NCBI GenBank assembly: GCA_002825465.1
Contig: PJER01000024.1
Location: 1-37,463, forward strand
DNA: 37,463 nt
Direction of reading: 5' to 3'
Source of the DNA: Candidatus Thorarchaeota archaeon MP8T_1
GTDB taxonomy: Archaea > Asgardarchaeota > Thorarchaeia > Thorarchaeales > Thorarchaeaceae
This document shows, one piece after another, positions 23,774 to 32,193 of the stretch. The notes beneath the pieces were generated by a model that saw nothing but the letters and a program-made list of their open reading frames with translations, had not been told where the DNA came from and searched no databases. Position 1 is the stretch's first letter. The number at the start of each line of letters is the position of its first letter. The position numbers were made by a program, and so were the translations under genes.

Positions 23774-25081
23774 CTATGAGAGCTCCATCACATTGCGAAC
23801 AGCCTTCGAGATGCTCTCCAATGTTTGTTCTATCTCTTCCTGAGTATGTGTGAAGGATAGTGCACCTAATCCGTGATACCCAAAGATACCTTCTTGCATG
23901 AGGAAACCTTGGAAGAAGTCTTGTCTTTTATGGTCGAAGAGAGACCCAAGTTGGCCTGGTGTTCTTAGCGGTTCTTCAAGCACCTTGGTTAGATAGCTTA
24001 CAAAGTTGATCGAACCATACCCTGTTCCAATCACAGGTGCATTCCTCTCTCGGAGCATCTGATTCAATCGTTCCCTGAAGGAATCTCCCATTTTGTTCAA
24101 CTTTTCATAGTCATTTCGTTTCTCGTGCAACCTATCTAAGACGGCAATACCTGCAGCCATGGTGAGGGGATGACTTGAGAAAGTTCCGCCCCCGACCCAT
24201 CTACCTCCCTTTACACCCGGTACAGCCAGTGCCATGATGTCCTCTCTTCCACCATAGACTCCCAATGGCATTCCGCCTGCTGCAGCTTTCCCAAGTGTGA
24301 TGAGATCTGGTTCTGATCCGAATAGGGTATCACCCGCAGTCCCGTAGCGTAACCTGAATCCTGTGATGATCTCGTCATGGATGAGGAGGATATCTCTTGC
24401 CTGTGTTTCCTCTCTAAGATACCGGAGGAAATCATCTCTAGGTGGAATTCCACCTCCTGCACCAATGACGGGCTCAATTATTACAGCTGCTAGGTCCTTC
24501 CCATACTCCTTGAGCATAGCATCAAGGCTCTCTCTATTATTGTAGTCAAATGATACTCCATTATAGAATGCATCATCAGTGTATGGATGGCTCATATGAA
24601 ATGTCAATGCATCATTTCCTCCATGCCACCCACCAAGGGATTTGCCAATGAGTTCACGTTTTGTGAATATTCTTGCTAGTCTTACAGCATATTGGGTTGA
24701 TTCAGCTCCTGTCGCAGTGAAGCGCATCTTCTCTAATCGCGGAACAGCTTCTTTGAGTTTTTCGCCATATATGACCTGAGGCTCATTTGGAATTCCAAAA
24801 TGATGCCCTCCCTCCAGTCTGTCCATGATAGCTTTCTTGACAACAGGGTCATTATGTCCAAGAATCAGTGAGTAGTGAGTCATCCACCAGTCTATGTACT
24901 CATTTCCATCTATATCCCAGATATGACTCCCTTTTCCATGGCTGACGTACGGTGGATAAGAACCACAACTTGGCATGCCAAAGTTGCGTATATTATGACT
25001 CACTCCCCCTGGAAATAGCGTCACTGCTCTCTTCCAGAGTTCCCTTGATTTAGGCGTTCTTGCATTGTAGTCTTCGAGCAT
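23774..25081 (-). CDS. class III aminotransferase, glutamate-1-semialdehyde-aminotransferase-like
   Basis: A PLP enzyme of 435 residues. The N-terminus LWKRAVTLFPGGVSHNIRNF and the segment WDIDGNEYIDWWMTHYSLILGH are typical of the GSA aminotransferase branch. Further landmarks are FTATGAESTQYAVRLAR (PLP phosphate), IIEPVIGAGGGIP, IHDEIITGFR (PLP-pairing aspartate) and LITLGKAAAGGMPLG with the Schiff-base lysine. True HemL would sit with haem genes; here the partner is a diaminopentanoate-dehydrogenase-like gene, so an aminomutase or aminotransferase of another amino ketone or amino acid is more likely. ATG 25081 follows AGGGTGG and the stop of the upstream gene; a TTG start at 25111 would overlap it by 16 bases. 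Confidence 0.9.
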   Translation of the reverse strand: MLEDYNARTPKSRELWKRAVTLFPGGVSHNIRNFGMPSCGSYPPYVSHGKGSHIWDIDGNEYIDWWMTHYSLILGHNDPVVKKAIMDRLEGGHHFGIPNEPQVIYGEKLKEAVPRLEKMRFTATGAESTQYAVRLARIFTKRELIGKSLGGWHGGNDALTFHMSHPYTDDAFYNGVSFDYNNRESLDAMLKEYGKDLAAVIIEPVIGAGGGIPPRDDFLRYLREETQARDILLIHDEIITGFRLRYGTAGDTLFGSEPDLITLGKAAAGGMPLGVYGGREDIMALAVPGVKGGRWVGGGTFSSHPLTMAAGIAVLDRLHEKRNDYEKLNKMGDSFRERLNQMLRERNAPVIGTGYGSINFVSYLTKVLEEPLRTPGQLGSLFDHKRQDFFQGFLMQEGIFGYHGLGALSFTHTQEEIEQTLESISKAVRNVMELS

Positions 25082-25095
25082 GTTGCCCACCCTGG

Positions 25096-26127
25096 TTAGT
25101 TGCCTTTCCAAAATCTCATGGTATTTCTCGGGACTGGGATATCTTTCATAGTCTTGAGACCTGGTGACGTTTTTACTACAATCGGAATCATATTTAGAAT
25201 CATACCGACAGTACCTTGGTCTCCCTGTACTCCACCTTCAATCCTCTGATGCATTCTCGGAATCCCTTCTACAATCACTTCATCATATTGAGGTGTGGCT
25301 TCAGCATATGCCTGGAAATCAAGTACTATGATCTCTTTTCCATCTCGTTTTCCTACTCCCATACTTCTGAGACCAAGAACATCTCCTCTCTTAATGGTAG
25401 TAAATGAATTAGTAACCTCTCGCTCTGCGATGATTGCTTCAGGGGGTAATTCTTCAACGGTATCGAGATCAAGATTCAGAGCTGCATCAATCATCTGGAT
25501 TGACTCGACGAGACCTACATGACCAGTGATCCTTCCCTCATCGATATTCTGTCTGAACTCCTCCTCTGACATGCCCGTTCCAATCTTCTTTTGGAACGAT
25601 GGTCTTCTGTGACTTGAGTTCATATGACGAGTGACTCGAATGGTTTCCACACTTTGACATGGTGCCGTGAGTACAATAGGTAAGAGATCCATCAGATAAC
25701 CTGGATTGATTCCAGTGCCTAAAACAGTCTTTCCGTTCTGTTCTGCAATATTGTTCAGACTATTAGCTAGGTCTAGTTTCTTTTGATATGGAAATGATAA
25801 TTCCTCACATATTGAAATCACATCAAGTCCATAGCTCAGACAATTCTCAATGGTTGGAACGACCACTTCAAGAGATGATGAAGTAGCTACAATAGCAACA
25901 TCTGCCTTTGTCGAATCCAAGATTGCATCTAAATCATCAGTGATTTGAATATCGGTATCTAATCCTTCTCCTACTAGTTCTCGTAGGAATTTTCCAGTCA
26001 GCTCAGGGTTTGCATCCACTACTGAAACAAGTTCCAGGTTTTCTCTCTTCAAGATTGAACTTGATATGTGACGACCCAATGAACCAAATCCGATTTGAAT
26101 GACTCTGAAAGGTTGTGATTTTGGCAT
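25096..26127 (-). CDS. 2,4-diaminopentanoate dehydrogenase-like NAD(P) oxidoreductase
   Basis: A protein of 343 residues in the dihydrodipicolinate-reductase-like superfamily. The Rossmann start is RVIQIGFGSLGRHI, with VVDANPEL after strand 2 and ADVAIVATSSS at the cofactor ribose. The segment LGTGINPGYLMDLLPIVLTAP is the hallmark I associate with the 2,4-diaminopentanoate dehydrogenase (Ord) family of ornithine fermentation, and the length agrees. The ornithine mutase subunits are not in the window, so the natural substrate may be another amino ketone or diamine. GGTGAT stands before the ATG. The adjacent aminotransferase 15 bases downstream probably works on the same compound. Confidence 0.87.
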   Translation of the reverse strand: MPKSQPFRVIQIGFGSLGRHISSSILKRENLELVSVVDANPELTGKFLRELVGEGLDTDIQITDDLDAILDSTKADVAIVATSSSLEVVVPTIENCLSYGLDVISICEELSFPYQKKLDLANSLNNIAEQNGKTVLGTGINPGYLMDLLPIVLTAPCQSVETIRVTRHMNSSHRRPSFQKKIGTGMSEEEFRQNIDEGRITGHVGLVESIQMIDAALNLDLDTVEELPPEAIIAEREVTNSFTTIKRGDVLGLRSMGVGKRDGKEIIVLDFQAYAEATPQYDEVIVEGIPRMHQRIEGGVQGDQGTVGMILNMIPIVVKTSPGLKTMKDIPVPRNTMRFWKGN

Positions 26128-26223
26128 ATGCTCTCATCACCATAACAGTGTAATCAGTCTATCGAGAACTTAGTCTGAGTGTTTACACTGCTAGTGTTTT
26201 GATTAGGAATAGGTCCCTTCTGC

Positions 26224-27237
26224 TTATCCAGATGTGGACATCTGTATAATCTCTAATCCGTCTTCCCCGTCTGCAACAAAGATAAGATCTCCAACAACAC
26301 AGACATCTTTTGCATGTCCTCCATCATAGAATGTCCGCACAAGTCTTGGTGTTGCAGGATCACTCACGTCTGCTATTATCAAACCAAGTTGATAATCTGC
26401 CATGTATGCTAAGTCTTCATGTACTACAATAGAGAAGATAGTACCACCTGGGTCAAGGATACCAAGCTCTTCTATGTCATTCTGAATGGTTGAATTAAGG
26501 ATACGTAACTCGCCTCCATTCATTTCATGATTTCCAGTATATATCAGGCCATTTCGCACAAATGGATTCCAGATGTCGTATTCTGGAAGATAACTGCCTA
26601 CTTGTATTGGATTTGCGGGATTACTAATGTTGTAGACAACAATTCCTGTTTCCTCATTTCTATGGTCTGATGCATAGACAAGGTCCCCATCTACATGGAC
26701 ATGAATACACGCTCCAGTAATTGGTTTATTTGCCAGTAATTCAGGATTGACAGGGTCACTGATGTTCAATACAATCATCCCCCAATTCCAATCTGCCACA
26801 TACGCAATATCCTCTACAATCTGAACATCATAGATTGCTCCACTTCCATTGTACTGATAGATCTCTTCTGGATTCTCTGGGTCACTTACATTGATAATCT
26901 CCAGACCTTCAAAGGCATCAGCTAAGAACACAAGGCCATCTGCTACAGCAAACTCGAATGGTCTACCTCCATCATTGAAAGAAGATATCTCAACTGGTTC
27001 GGTAGGGTCACTGATATCAATGAGAACAAGGCCTCCCGGAGAGTCTTCATCGACATCGACAACATAGGCAATGTCACCAACAACCTCTACAAACTCTGCT
27101 TGACCACCTGTATCTATCTGGCCTGTTTTTGCTAGACCAATTGTTGATGATTGAATCGATGAGAGATATACTGCTATCATCAGACTCCCTAGTAGTAAAG
27201 CTGACAATACTCCTGCGATTACGTACTTCCTATTCAT
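26224..27237 (-). CDS. membrane-anchored LVIVD-repeat beta-propeller
   Basis: A protein of 337 residues. An N-terminal signal anchor (VIAGVLSALLLGSLMIAVYL) is followed by seven LVIVD-type repeats, each of the form V-x-D-x-AYVAD...GL-x-I-x-[DN]-[IV]-SDP-x-xP, for example DIAYVADWNWGMIVLNISDP. Seven units would close one seven-bladed propeller outside the cell. No catalytic residue or C-terminal anchor is seen. Acidic residues in the strands are abundant and may bind calcium. Such proteins usually bind surface partners or polysaccharide; the role here is unknown. A good TATA box lies just upstream. Confidence 0.9.
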   Translation of the reverse strand: MNRKYVIAGVLSALLLGSLMIAVYLSSIQSSTIGLAKTGQIDTGGQAEFVEVVGDIAYVVDVDEDSPGGLVLIDISDPTEPVEISSFNDGGRPFEFAVADGLVFLADAFEGLEIINVSDPENPEEIYQYNGSGAIYDVQIVEDIAYVADWNWGMIVLNISDPVNPELLANKPITGACIHVHVDGDLVYASDHRNEETGIVVYNISNPANPIQVGSYLPEYDIWNPFVRNGLIYTGNHEMNGGELRILNSTIQNDIEELGILDPGGTIFSIVVHEDLAYMADYQLGLIIADVSDPATPRLVRTFYDGGHAKDVCVVGDLIFVADGEDGLEIIQMSTSG

Positions 27238-27263
27238 GGAATCCCCTGCAAAGTTTCAACGCA

Positions 27264-27277
27264 TATTATATAATAAA
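27264..27277 (-). promoter_or_regulatory. TATA box of the LVIVD propeller gene
   Basis: On the minus strand TTTATTATATAATA lies 27-40 bases before the ATG at 27237, with AGGAA directly upstream as a possible BRE. The distance predicts a leader of under ten bases. Confidence 0.55.
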
Positions 27278-27382
27278 TTCCTCAAGCGCAAGTTTAGAGA
27301 CCGAATTGCAGAACTAAATCAAAGTCAAAAGACTCATCTCAATCTTTGTTATTTGTGCTGATTCACAAGAGGGAGTAAATCA

Positions 27383-27838
27383 TTGTACAGATTCGATGAT
27401 AAAAAGAATCGAGAAGATGTCATAGCACTCAGATGGCCAAAGGCATGTCTCTCTTGTGGGACTGATGTACCAACATCAGTAGATGCACAACATGGTATCA
27501 TCGGTCTATTCTATGTGGACAAGAAGACAACACGCAGTGACAAACGGCACACTCAGGTCCTGGTCAAATTGCCAGGTTTCTTCTATATGTGCGATGAGTG
27601 TACAAACCTGATCAACAATATAGATGAATCTCTTCAAGAGAAACATCGTAAACTTCTCAAGACCCTAAAAGAGAGCCCTTGGATGGAATTCATCGAAGTT
27701 GAGAAAGATGGGAATATCAGATTACCAGATGGGATTTTCAAGGATAAATTGCAGAGAGAGAATCCCGAAGCGAAATTCAAGTCAAAAAAGAATCCATTGG
27801 CTGCTTTAAATCAAAATATCCTCACAGGAGGTCTATGA
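27383..27838 (+). CDS. unrecognised protein with two CxxC motifs
   Basis: A protein of 151 residues, not recognised. It has CLSCG at about residue 24 and CDEC at about residue 70; two pairs 46 apart could form one zinc site. Between them lie hydrophobic strands (GIIGLFYVDKK, TQVLVKLPGFFYM). The C-terminal half is helical and basic, with SKKNPLAAL near the end. No membrane helix is predicted. Start is TTG behind GGGAG. It ends three bases before the next gene, so the two are one operon; neither name nor function can be given. Zinc-binding adaptor or nucleic-acid binding are possible. Confidence 0.75.
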   Translation: MYRFDDKKNREDVIALRWPKACLSCGTDVPTSVDAQHGIIGLFYVDKKTTRSDKRHTQVLVKLPGFFYMCDECTNLINNIDESLQEKHRKLLKTLKESPWMEFIEVEKDGNIRLPDGIFKDKLQRENPEAKFKSKKNPLAALNQNILTGGL

Positions 27839-27841
27839 TCG

Positions 27842-28759
27842 ATGCCATCATTAGAGGGTATGAGACAATCTGCTGAAAGATCATACCAGCTTGCCAGTCA
27901 GGTATTGATTCCAAATGAGACCCCTCATATTGTCTGCCAGACATCTAAGGGATTTCTTATTGTTACAGACAGACGTGTTCTCTCGCTCAATGAAGATGCA
28001 AAACTGAATTTTAGGATAGAAAGGTTCGAACCATTCTCTTCTGTTGCTGATTATAATTCCCTTGTGAATCAATTTGATATCAAAGAACCTCGACGAGGTT
28101 CAAGAGAATCAAAAGAGGAAGTCAGAGATTACTTTCAATCGACATTACATCGATGTGTTGAGGTCATTCATGACTTAAGTGAGATACAAAAGAAAGGAGG
28201 CAAATTAACCTCAAAATCCAATACATATCTTGATGGGTTTCCAACTTCTCTGACAAGAGATGCAAATCTTGACCTGAATTCTATTCTTGATGATCAACCA
28301 ATTGATGATACGCTGGTACCTCGAGCAATGGAATTCCTTGGACCAAATGCGGTTCTTATTGAAGAAACACTTCGAGAGGCAGGAAATATTGAGAATGGGA
28401 TTCTATTCGCTGCTGGTCAAAAGGGGTACTACTGGGTTCGAGGCCAGAAACAGGGACGATTTTTGACAAATGTGGTAGTCAATACTGTTGAGTGGAATAA
28501 TATACAATCTATTAGCCATAGATGGGAAAATGATGTATCTATCATCATTGTAAACTATTCACTTGTTTCAGGAGGAAAATCCAACACCGTAGAATACCTA
28601 TGGATGCCGCCTATCAATGAGGAGACCCTTCTTGTTCCTTGGTATGTACAACCTTCAAATGGGGTCTATATCTTTGAGGACATTGTTTCAAGATACTTTG
28701 AGAATGCTATGGATTTCTCTTCTAATGCTAACCTGCGGCGTAGTACAGTAAAGCAGTAG
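27842..28759 (+). CDS. unrecognised protein with two possible PH-like domains
   Basis: A soluble protein of 305 residues, not recognised. Two segments look like small beta barrels of the bacterial PH type: 25-60 (HIVCQTSKGFLIVTDRRVL) and 185-245 (ENGILFAAGQKGYYWVRG, NTVEWNNIQSISHRWENDVS). The first carries the familiar turn FLIVTDRRV seen in PH-like proteins. The region between is helical and acidic (ESKEEVRDYFQSTLHRCVEVIHDLSEI). It is read with the CxxC protein three bases upstream and may partner it. Its 3' end overlaps the convergent ARPP-1-like gene by 32 bases. Lipid or protein binding is a guess. Confidence 0.75.
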   Translation: MPSLEGMRQSAERSYQLASQVLIPNETPHIVCQTSKGFLIVTDRRVLSLNEDAKLNFRIERFEPFSSVADYNSLVNQFDIKEPRRGSRESKEEVRDYFQSTLHRCVEVIHDLSEIQKKGGKLTSKSNTYLDGFPTSLTRDANLDLNSILDDQPIDDTLVPRAMEFLGPNAVLIEETLREAGNIENGILFAAGQKGYYWVRGQKQGRFLTNVVVNTVEWNNIQSISHRWENDVSIIIVNYSLVSGGKSNTVEYLWMPPINEETLLVPWYVQPSNGVYIFEDIVSRYFENAMDFSSNANLRRSTVKQ

Positions 28760-29258
28760 TTGTTGCGAGTAAATCAGTATTCTCCATATTTTCAGTATCT
28801 GGCTGAGAAACTGCAAAATAATCTGATTCCGAACTCATGATTCCTGCAGGTCCTCTTAATTTAAGACGCATCAGAAATGCCACAGCTTTTGAAGAGACAC
28901 TGAACCCACTAAGCGGCTTTCTCGATTCCTTATACTCATCAGTTACTAACTTCTTAATAAAATCAATCTTAGACCAAAAGGAACCCACATCAAAATGAAG
29001 CTTGAATGCAATCACATCTCCAAGAGAATCTAGAACAAAGACACCACAAGTGTTCTCTGGAAGACTTCCGATGATCGCTTCTTGAATACTACCTGGTGCA
29101 GAGGATGAAACTTGTCTTTTTGTTACACGATGACTCGTATCAAATCTCACGATTGGGACTATTGCGATGCCCGAATATGACAGAGGCTCTCCAAGAGCCA
29201 ATACACTTCCTCTCAGTATCTCTTCGGCTACAATCCGAACGCAATCAGACCCACGCAT
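28728..29258 (-). CDS. ARPP-1-domain-like protein
   Basis: A soluble protein of 176 residues. The beginning (ILRGSVLALGEPLSYSGIAIVPIV) and the later block (NTCGVFVLDSLGDVIAFKLHFDVGSFWSKIDFIKKLVTDEY) follow the order of the ARPP-1 domain, where the second block ends in a conserved lysine-rich helix and [ST]Y. The match is by eye; glutamine and arginine residues often seen in the middle are absent. ARPP-1 has been linked by comparative genomics to ADP-ribose and nucleotide processing, without a proven reaction. GGAG stands before the ATG. The last 32 bases overlap the end of the unrecognised PH-like gene. Confidence 0.65.
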   Translation of the reverse strand: MRGSDCVRIVAEEILRGSVLALGEPLSYSGIAIVPIVRFDTSHRVTKRQVSSSAPGSIQEAIIGSLPENTCGVFVLDSLGDVIAFKLHFDVGSFWSKIDFIKKLVTDEYKESRKPLSGFSVSSKAVAFLMRLKLRGPAGIMSSESDYFAVSQPDTENMENTDLLATTTALLYYAAG

Positions 29259-29408
29259 CGTTCTTTCTCCGGTATATTTGTAACAGTATTACAAATTACA
29301 TAATACTTTTGTGCTAATAAAGTCTTAGGTCGCTTGGGACGCGTGAAAATGAATATCTATATTCTATAGTTTCGGATAAATAGTGAGAATTTAATTGAGG
29401 TGACATTG

Positions 29409-30866
29409 ATGAAATCAAAAAGGAGAGTTCTTCTGGGATTATTCTTTCTCAGTACATTCTTCTTCCTCACCTCATCAAGTTTTTCGACACCCATTTCGAT
29501 GAATCAATCATTACTTGCAACATCTCCTTCTGACTATACTCCATCGCAAACCGATGAAATTAATCGTAATTTCTGGGCGAAGAATTTTGACACTGACACA
29601 CATTATGAGATAGAATCCACTCTCCTTGCGTCTGGAGAGTACTGTCTCATATACATGCAAGATAGCATAATTCAGCAGGTAGGTGCTGGTGTTGCTCAGA
29701 GTAATTGTGAGAACTATCGAGATGAGTTTGATTCACTCATCTATCCAACTGTTGTAGAATTGACAGGAAATCCTAATGGGACTCTAGGTGATATTGATGG
29801 CGACCCTCGAATTGTGATCTTGATAAATAATAATTATGTGAGTTACTACTCGCAGTACAATGAAATTGAATATGCATATTCGAATCACTGTGAAATGATC
29901 TATATCTATTACTTCAACGGTCTAATTCTTGATACCATTGCTCATGAATTCTGCCACCTGATCTGGTTTAACTATGAATTTGATGAAGTCCATTTCATCC
30001 TTGAAGGTCTCGCTGAGTATGCTACCTACAAATGCGGCTATTTGGATGCAGACAACAATGAATCCTGTCGTACCAACGATTTCCTTCAGAATCCTAATGA
30101 CCCACTGGTCTATTTCGACGTGACTGCAAAGGACTACGGGGCATCATACCTCTTTACTTTCTATCTTGCAGAACGGTTTGGCACTCAATTTCTCACAGAT
30201 CTGGTTCAACATGATGATGATGGAGCGCAGGGAATTGAGACCGCCTTAATGGATGTGGGTTATAATATCTCCTTCAATCAACTCTATCTCGATTGGATTA
30301 CTGCTTTGACTATCAACGAATTAGGATTTGAGGATGACAGGTATGGTTTTCATAATCTGGATGTGAGAATCCAAGATATTTCGGTAGTTGATACACTTCC
30401 TCTTGAGATTGATGATATGGAAGTCTGGTGCTATGGATCCAATATTTTCGAGGTGACTAATCCTCCTGATAATATCGAAGTGGAAACGAGTGTTCCCTCG
30501 TCTGGAAAGATTGGTATTTGTGTCGCATTTCATGATTCATCTGGATGGCATGTGTCCCAGATAATTAGCAGCAATTCAATCAGTTATCATGTTTCAGGGA
30601 CAGGTTGTGATTCTGTTTATGTAATTGTCACATACTTCTATGCAAGTACACCTTCAGGTGGAATAGACTTTGGTACAGGGATTTTCGAAAATATTGATAT
30701 CTCAATTTCAATCTTCTATCCTTCTACAGGAACTAGCTCCGAAACAAGTAATGGGGATATTGTCAATTTTCTCCCCCTCTTCATCATGAGCAGTGGAATT
30801 CTTGGAGTGGCTATCATAATGATATGGAAATCATCACTCTACCGCTCTAAGAAATTTGACGAGTGA
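29409..30866 (+). CDS. secreted, membrane-anchored HExxH zinc protease
   Basis: A protein of 485 residues with a signal peptide (VLLGLFFLSTFFFLTSSSFS) and a C-terminal helix (LFIMSSGILGVAIIMIW) plus a basic tail. The catalytic motif is HEFCH at 179-183 (TIAHEFCHLIW), with a downstream E in ILEGLAEYATY about 18 residues later, which fits the third zinc ligand of M6/M30-type peptidases. The preceding GDIDGDPRIVILINN is also typical of that group. Several cysteines (83, 103, 164, 185, 212, 222) may form disulfides; C185 within HEFCH is unusual. The C-terminal third is a beta-rich domain. The ATG at 29409 has GAGGTGA five bases before it; a GTG at 29400 is an alternative. Confidence 0.88.
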   Translation: MKSKRRVLLGLFFLSTFFFLTSSSFSTPISMNQSLLATSPSDYTPSQTDEINRNFWAKNFDTDTHYEIESTLLASGEYCLIYMQDSIIQQVGAGVAQSNCENYRDEFDSLIYPTVVELTGNPNGTLGDIDGDPRIVILINNNYVSYYSQYNEIEYAYSNHCEMIYIYYFNGLILDTIAHEFCHLIWFNYEFDEVHFILEGLAEYATYKCGYLDADNNESCRTNDFLQNPNDPLVYFDVTAKDYGASYLFTFYLAERFGTQFLTDLVQHDDDGAQGIETALMDVGYNISFNQLYLDWITALTINELGFEDDRYGFHNLDVRIQDISVVDTLPLEIDDMEVWCYGSNIFEVTNPPDNIEVETSVPSSGKIGICVAFHDSSGWHVSQIISSNSISYHVSGTGCDSVYVIVTYFYASTPSGGIDFGTGIFENIDISISIFYPSTGTSSETSNGDIVNFLPLFIMSSGILGVAIIMIWKSSLYRSKKFDE

Positions 30867-31697
30867 TTTCAAATCTCTGGGGCGAACAGAGAGTGCAGGT
30901 ACTTTCTTCATATAATCTCTATATCCCTCACCGAATCTATCTAGTAACTCAGCCTCTTCTCTTCTGATATGAATTTTGAAGACAAGATAACCAATTAGAC
31001 CCAATACTATAGAGTATACTGAGAATCTAAGGACTATCGCAGCTAGAGCTAGAATCACACCTCCCATATATGCAGGATGACGAACTACAGAATAGATGTC
31101 ATGATGTTGAACTTCTGATTCTTCTGGGAAATAAAGATAGACAACAATCATGTAATCGAGACCAAAAGTAAAAACTGCACTTCTCACTACTAGCATTCCG
31201 AGAATCATTAATGCCCCTGAAATAATCCATCTAATTAGAACATCTATTCCTGAAGGCACTCCTATGAGCTGAAGAAGTGGTTGAGCGAGAAACAATGTCA
31301 GATCATTTATTGGTTCGAAGGGCAACGAGCGAATTGATGTAGCTGCATGAAAGATGATTGGTGGGATAAGGAAAACTCCTGTTACACCCTTAGGAATCAT
31401 CATCTGGTATGCAAGGTCTCCATATTCCTGCTTCATCTGGTCTCTTCTCTTCCAGAGCAGGGCAATGAATTGTAAAGCAAGGGTTCCAAGAAAGAGTGTT
31501 CCTAGGATGGGTAGGAGAGGTTCTAATATGATCAGTATGGTGATACTAGGAAGTAATCGCGGTAGCAGGTCAATGAGAAGTAGGAAACAGTATCCAAGTA
31601 CTGCTGCAAGCAAGCCTCTCAATGGTAAGAGGTATATTCTCTTTCCAGGATAAGCTGGAAGTTTGGATCGTAATTTGTCCATTCCCTTGAGCTTCAT
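30834..31697 (-). CDS. isoprenylcysteine-carboxyl-methyltransferase-like membrane protein
   Basis: An integral membrane protein of 287 residues with about six to seven helices. The C-terminal part carries the signature of the ICMT/PEMT/NnrU superfamily: HDIYSVVRHPAYMGGVILALAA, then VFKIHIRREEAELLDRFGEGYRDYMKKVP, where RHPxYxG and the acidic pair REE...E bind SAM. The N-terminal half adds helices (RGLLAAVLGYCFLLLIDLLP) not found in the smallest members. In eukaryotes the enzyme methylates prenylated cysteine; archaeal substrates are unknown and the GTPases here lack CaaX ends. Its 3' end overlaps the convergent protease gene by 33 bases. Confidence 0.85.
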   Translation of the reverse strand: MKLKGMDKLRSKLPAYPGKRIYLLPLRGLLAAVLGYCFLLLIDLLPRLLPSITILIILEPLLPILGTLFLGTLALQFIALLWKRRDQMKQEYGDLAYQMMIPKGVTGVFLIPPIIFHAATSIRSLPFEPINDLTLFLAQPLLQLIGVPSGIDVLIRWIISGALMILGMLVVRSAVFTFGLDYMIVVYLYFPEESEVQHHDIYSVVRHPAYMGGVILALAAIVLRFSVYSIVLGLIGYLVFKIHIRREEAELLDRFGEGYRDYMKKVPALSVRPRDLKSLVKFLRAVE

Positions 31698-31795
31698 GAA
31701 TACCTGAAAGGTGCACTCGAACTAATCAGTCTGTCTAATTTTACAATAGTAACTTCTATACGCTTTTCATCTCACAATTATCGGGTGTTCAAACA

Positions 31796-32182
31796 ATGAA
31801 TCGTGTATATTACTTTGAGATGCCTGTTGAGGACTTCGACCGCGCCATCAAATTCTATGAAACTGTGTTCGGTTGGAAAGTCACCAAGAGTGATAGGCCA
31901 AGTGGACCTTATTACGCAGTAAAGACTGGGGATGATAACAAACCAGGAATCAATGGGTCTTTCTTCAAGAAAGAAGAAGGATGGTCTACAGTTTCCAACG
32001 TCATTAATGTGGATGATATTGATACTTGCATTCAGAAGTTACAAGAATTAGGCGGAAAGATTGTCTTTCCAAAGACCACCATCAATGGTGTTGGATATCT
32101 TGCTTATTTCAAGGACACTGAAGGAAATACCTTCGGGATGATGCAGAATGATCCCGATGCACAAAATGAAAGTGGTATGTAA
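31796..32182 (+). CDS. VOC-family (glyoxalase/dioxygenase fold) protein
   Basis: A protein of 128 residues forming one VOC unit of two babab modules. The start NRVYYFEMPVEDFDRAIKFYETVFGW and the end GYLAYFKDTEGNTFGMM are the family landmarks. A glyoxalase metal site usually needs two histidines and two glutamates; H is absent here and only E8 and E106 are in place, so a true metal-dependent glyoxalase is doubtful and a binding or PhnB-like role is more likely. It is monocistronic, with a convergent GNAT gene 11 bases from its stop. Confidence 0.88.
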   Translation: MNRVYYFEMPVEDFDRAIKFYETVFGWKVTKSDRPSGPYYAVKTGDDNKPGINGSFFKKEEGWSTVSNVINVDDIDTCIQKLQELGGKIVFPKTTINGVGYLAYFKDTEGNTFGMMQNDPDAQNESGM

Positions 32183-32193
32183 TAGATAATAGA

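Noticed and set aside
23774..25081. Calling the class III enzyme HemL
   Set aside because: Its neighbour is a diaminopentanoate-dehydrogenase-like gene and no haem gene is near, so only likeness is claimed.
29278..29294. TTGTAA and TTACAA inverted around five bases, resembling the operator at 9504-9529
   Set aside because: Spacing differs by one base and the outer TTA/TAA flanks are missing; too weak to call the same operator.
31796..32182. VOC protein as an active glyoxalase I
   Set aside because: The histidine metal ligands are absent, so only the fold is claimed.
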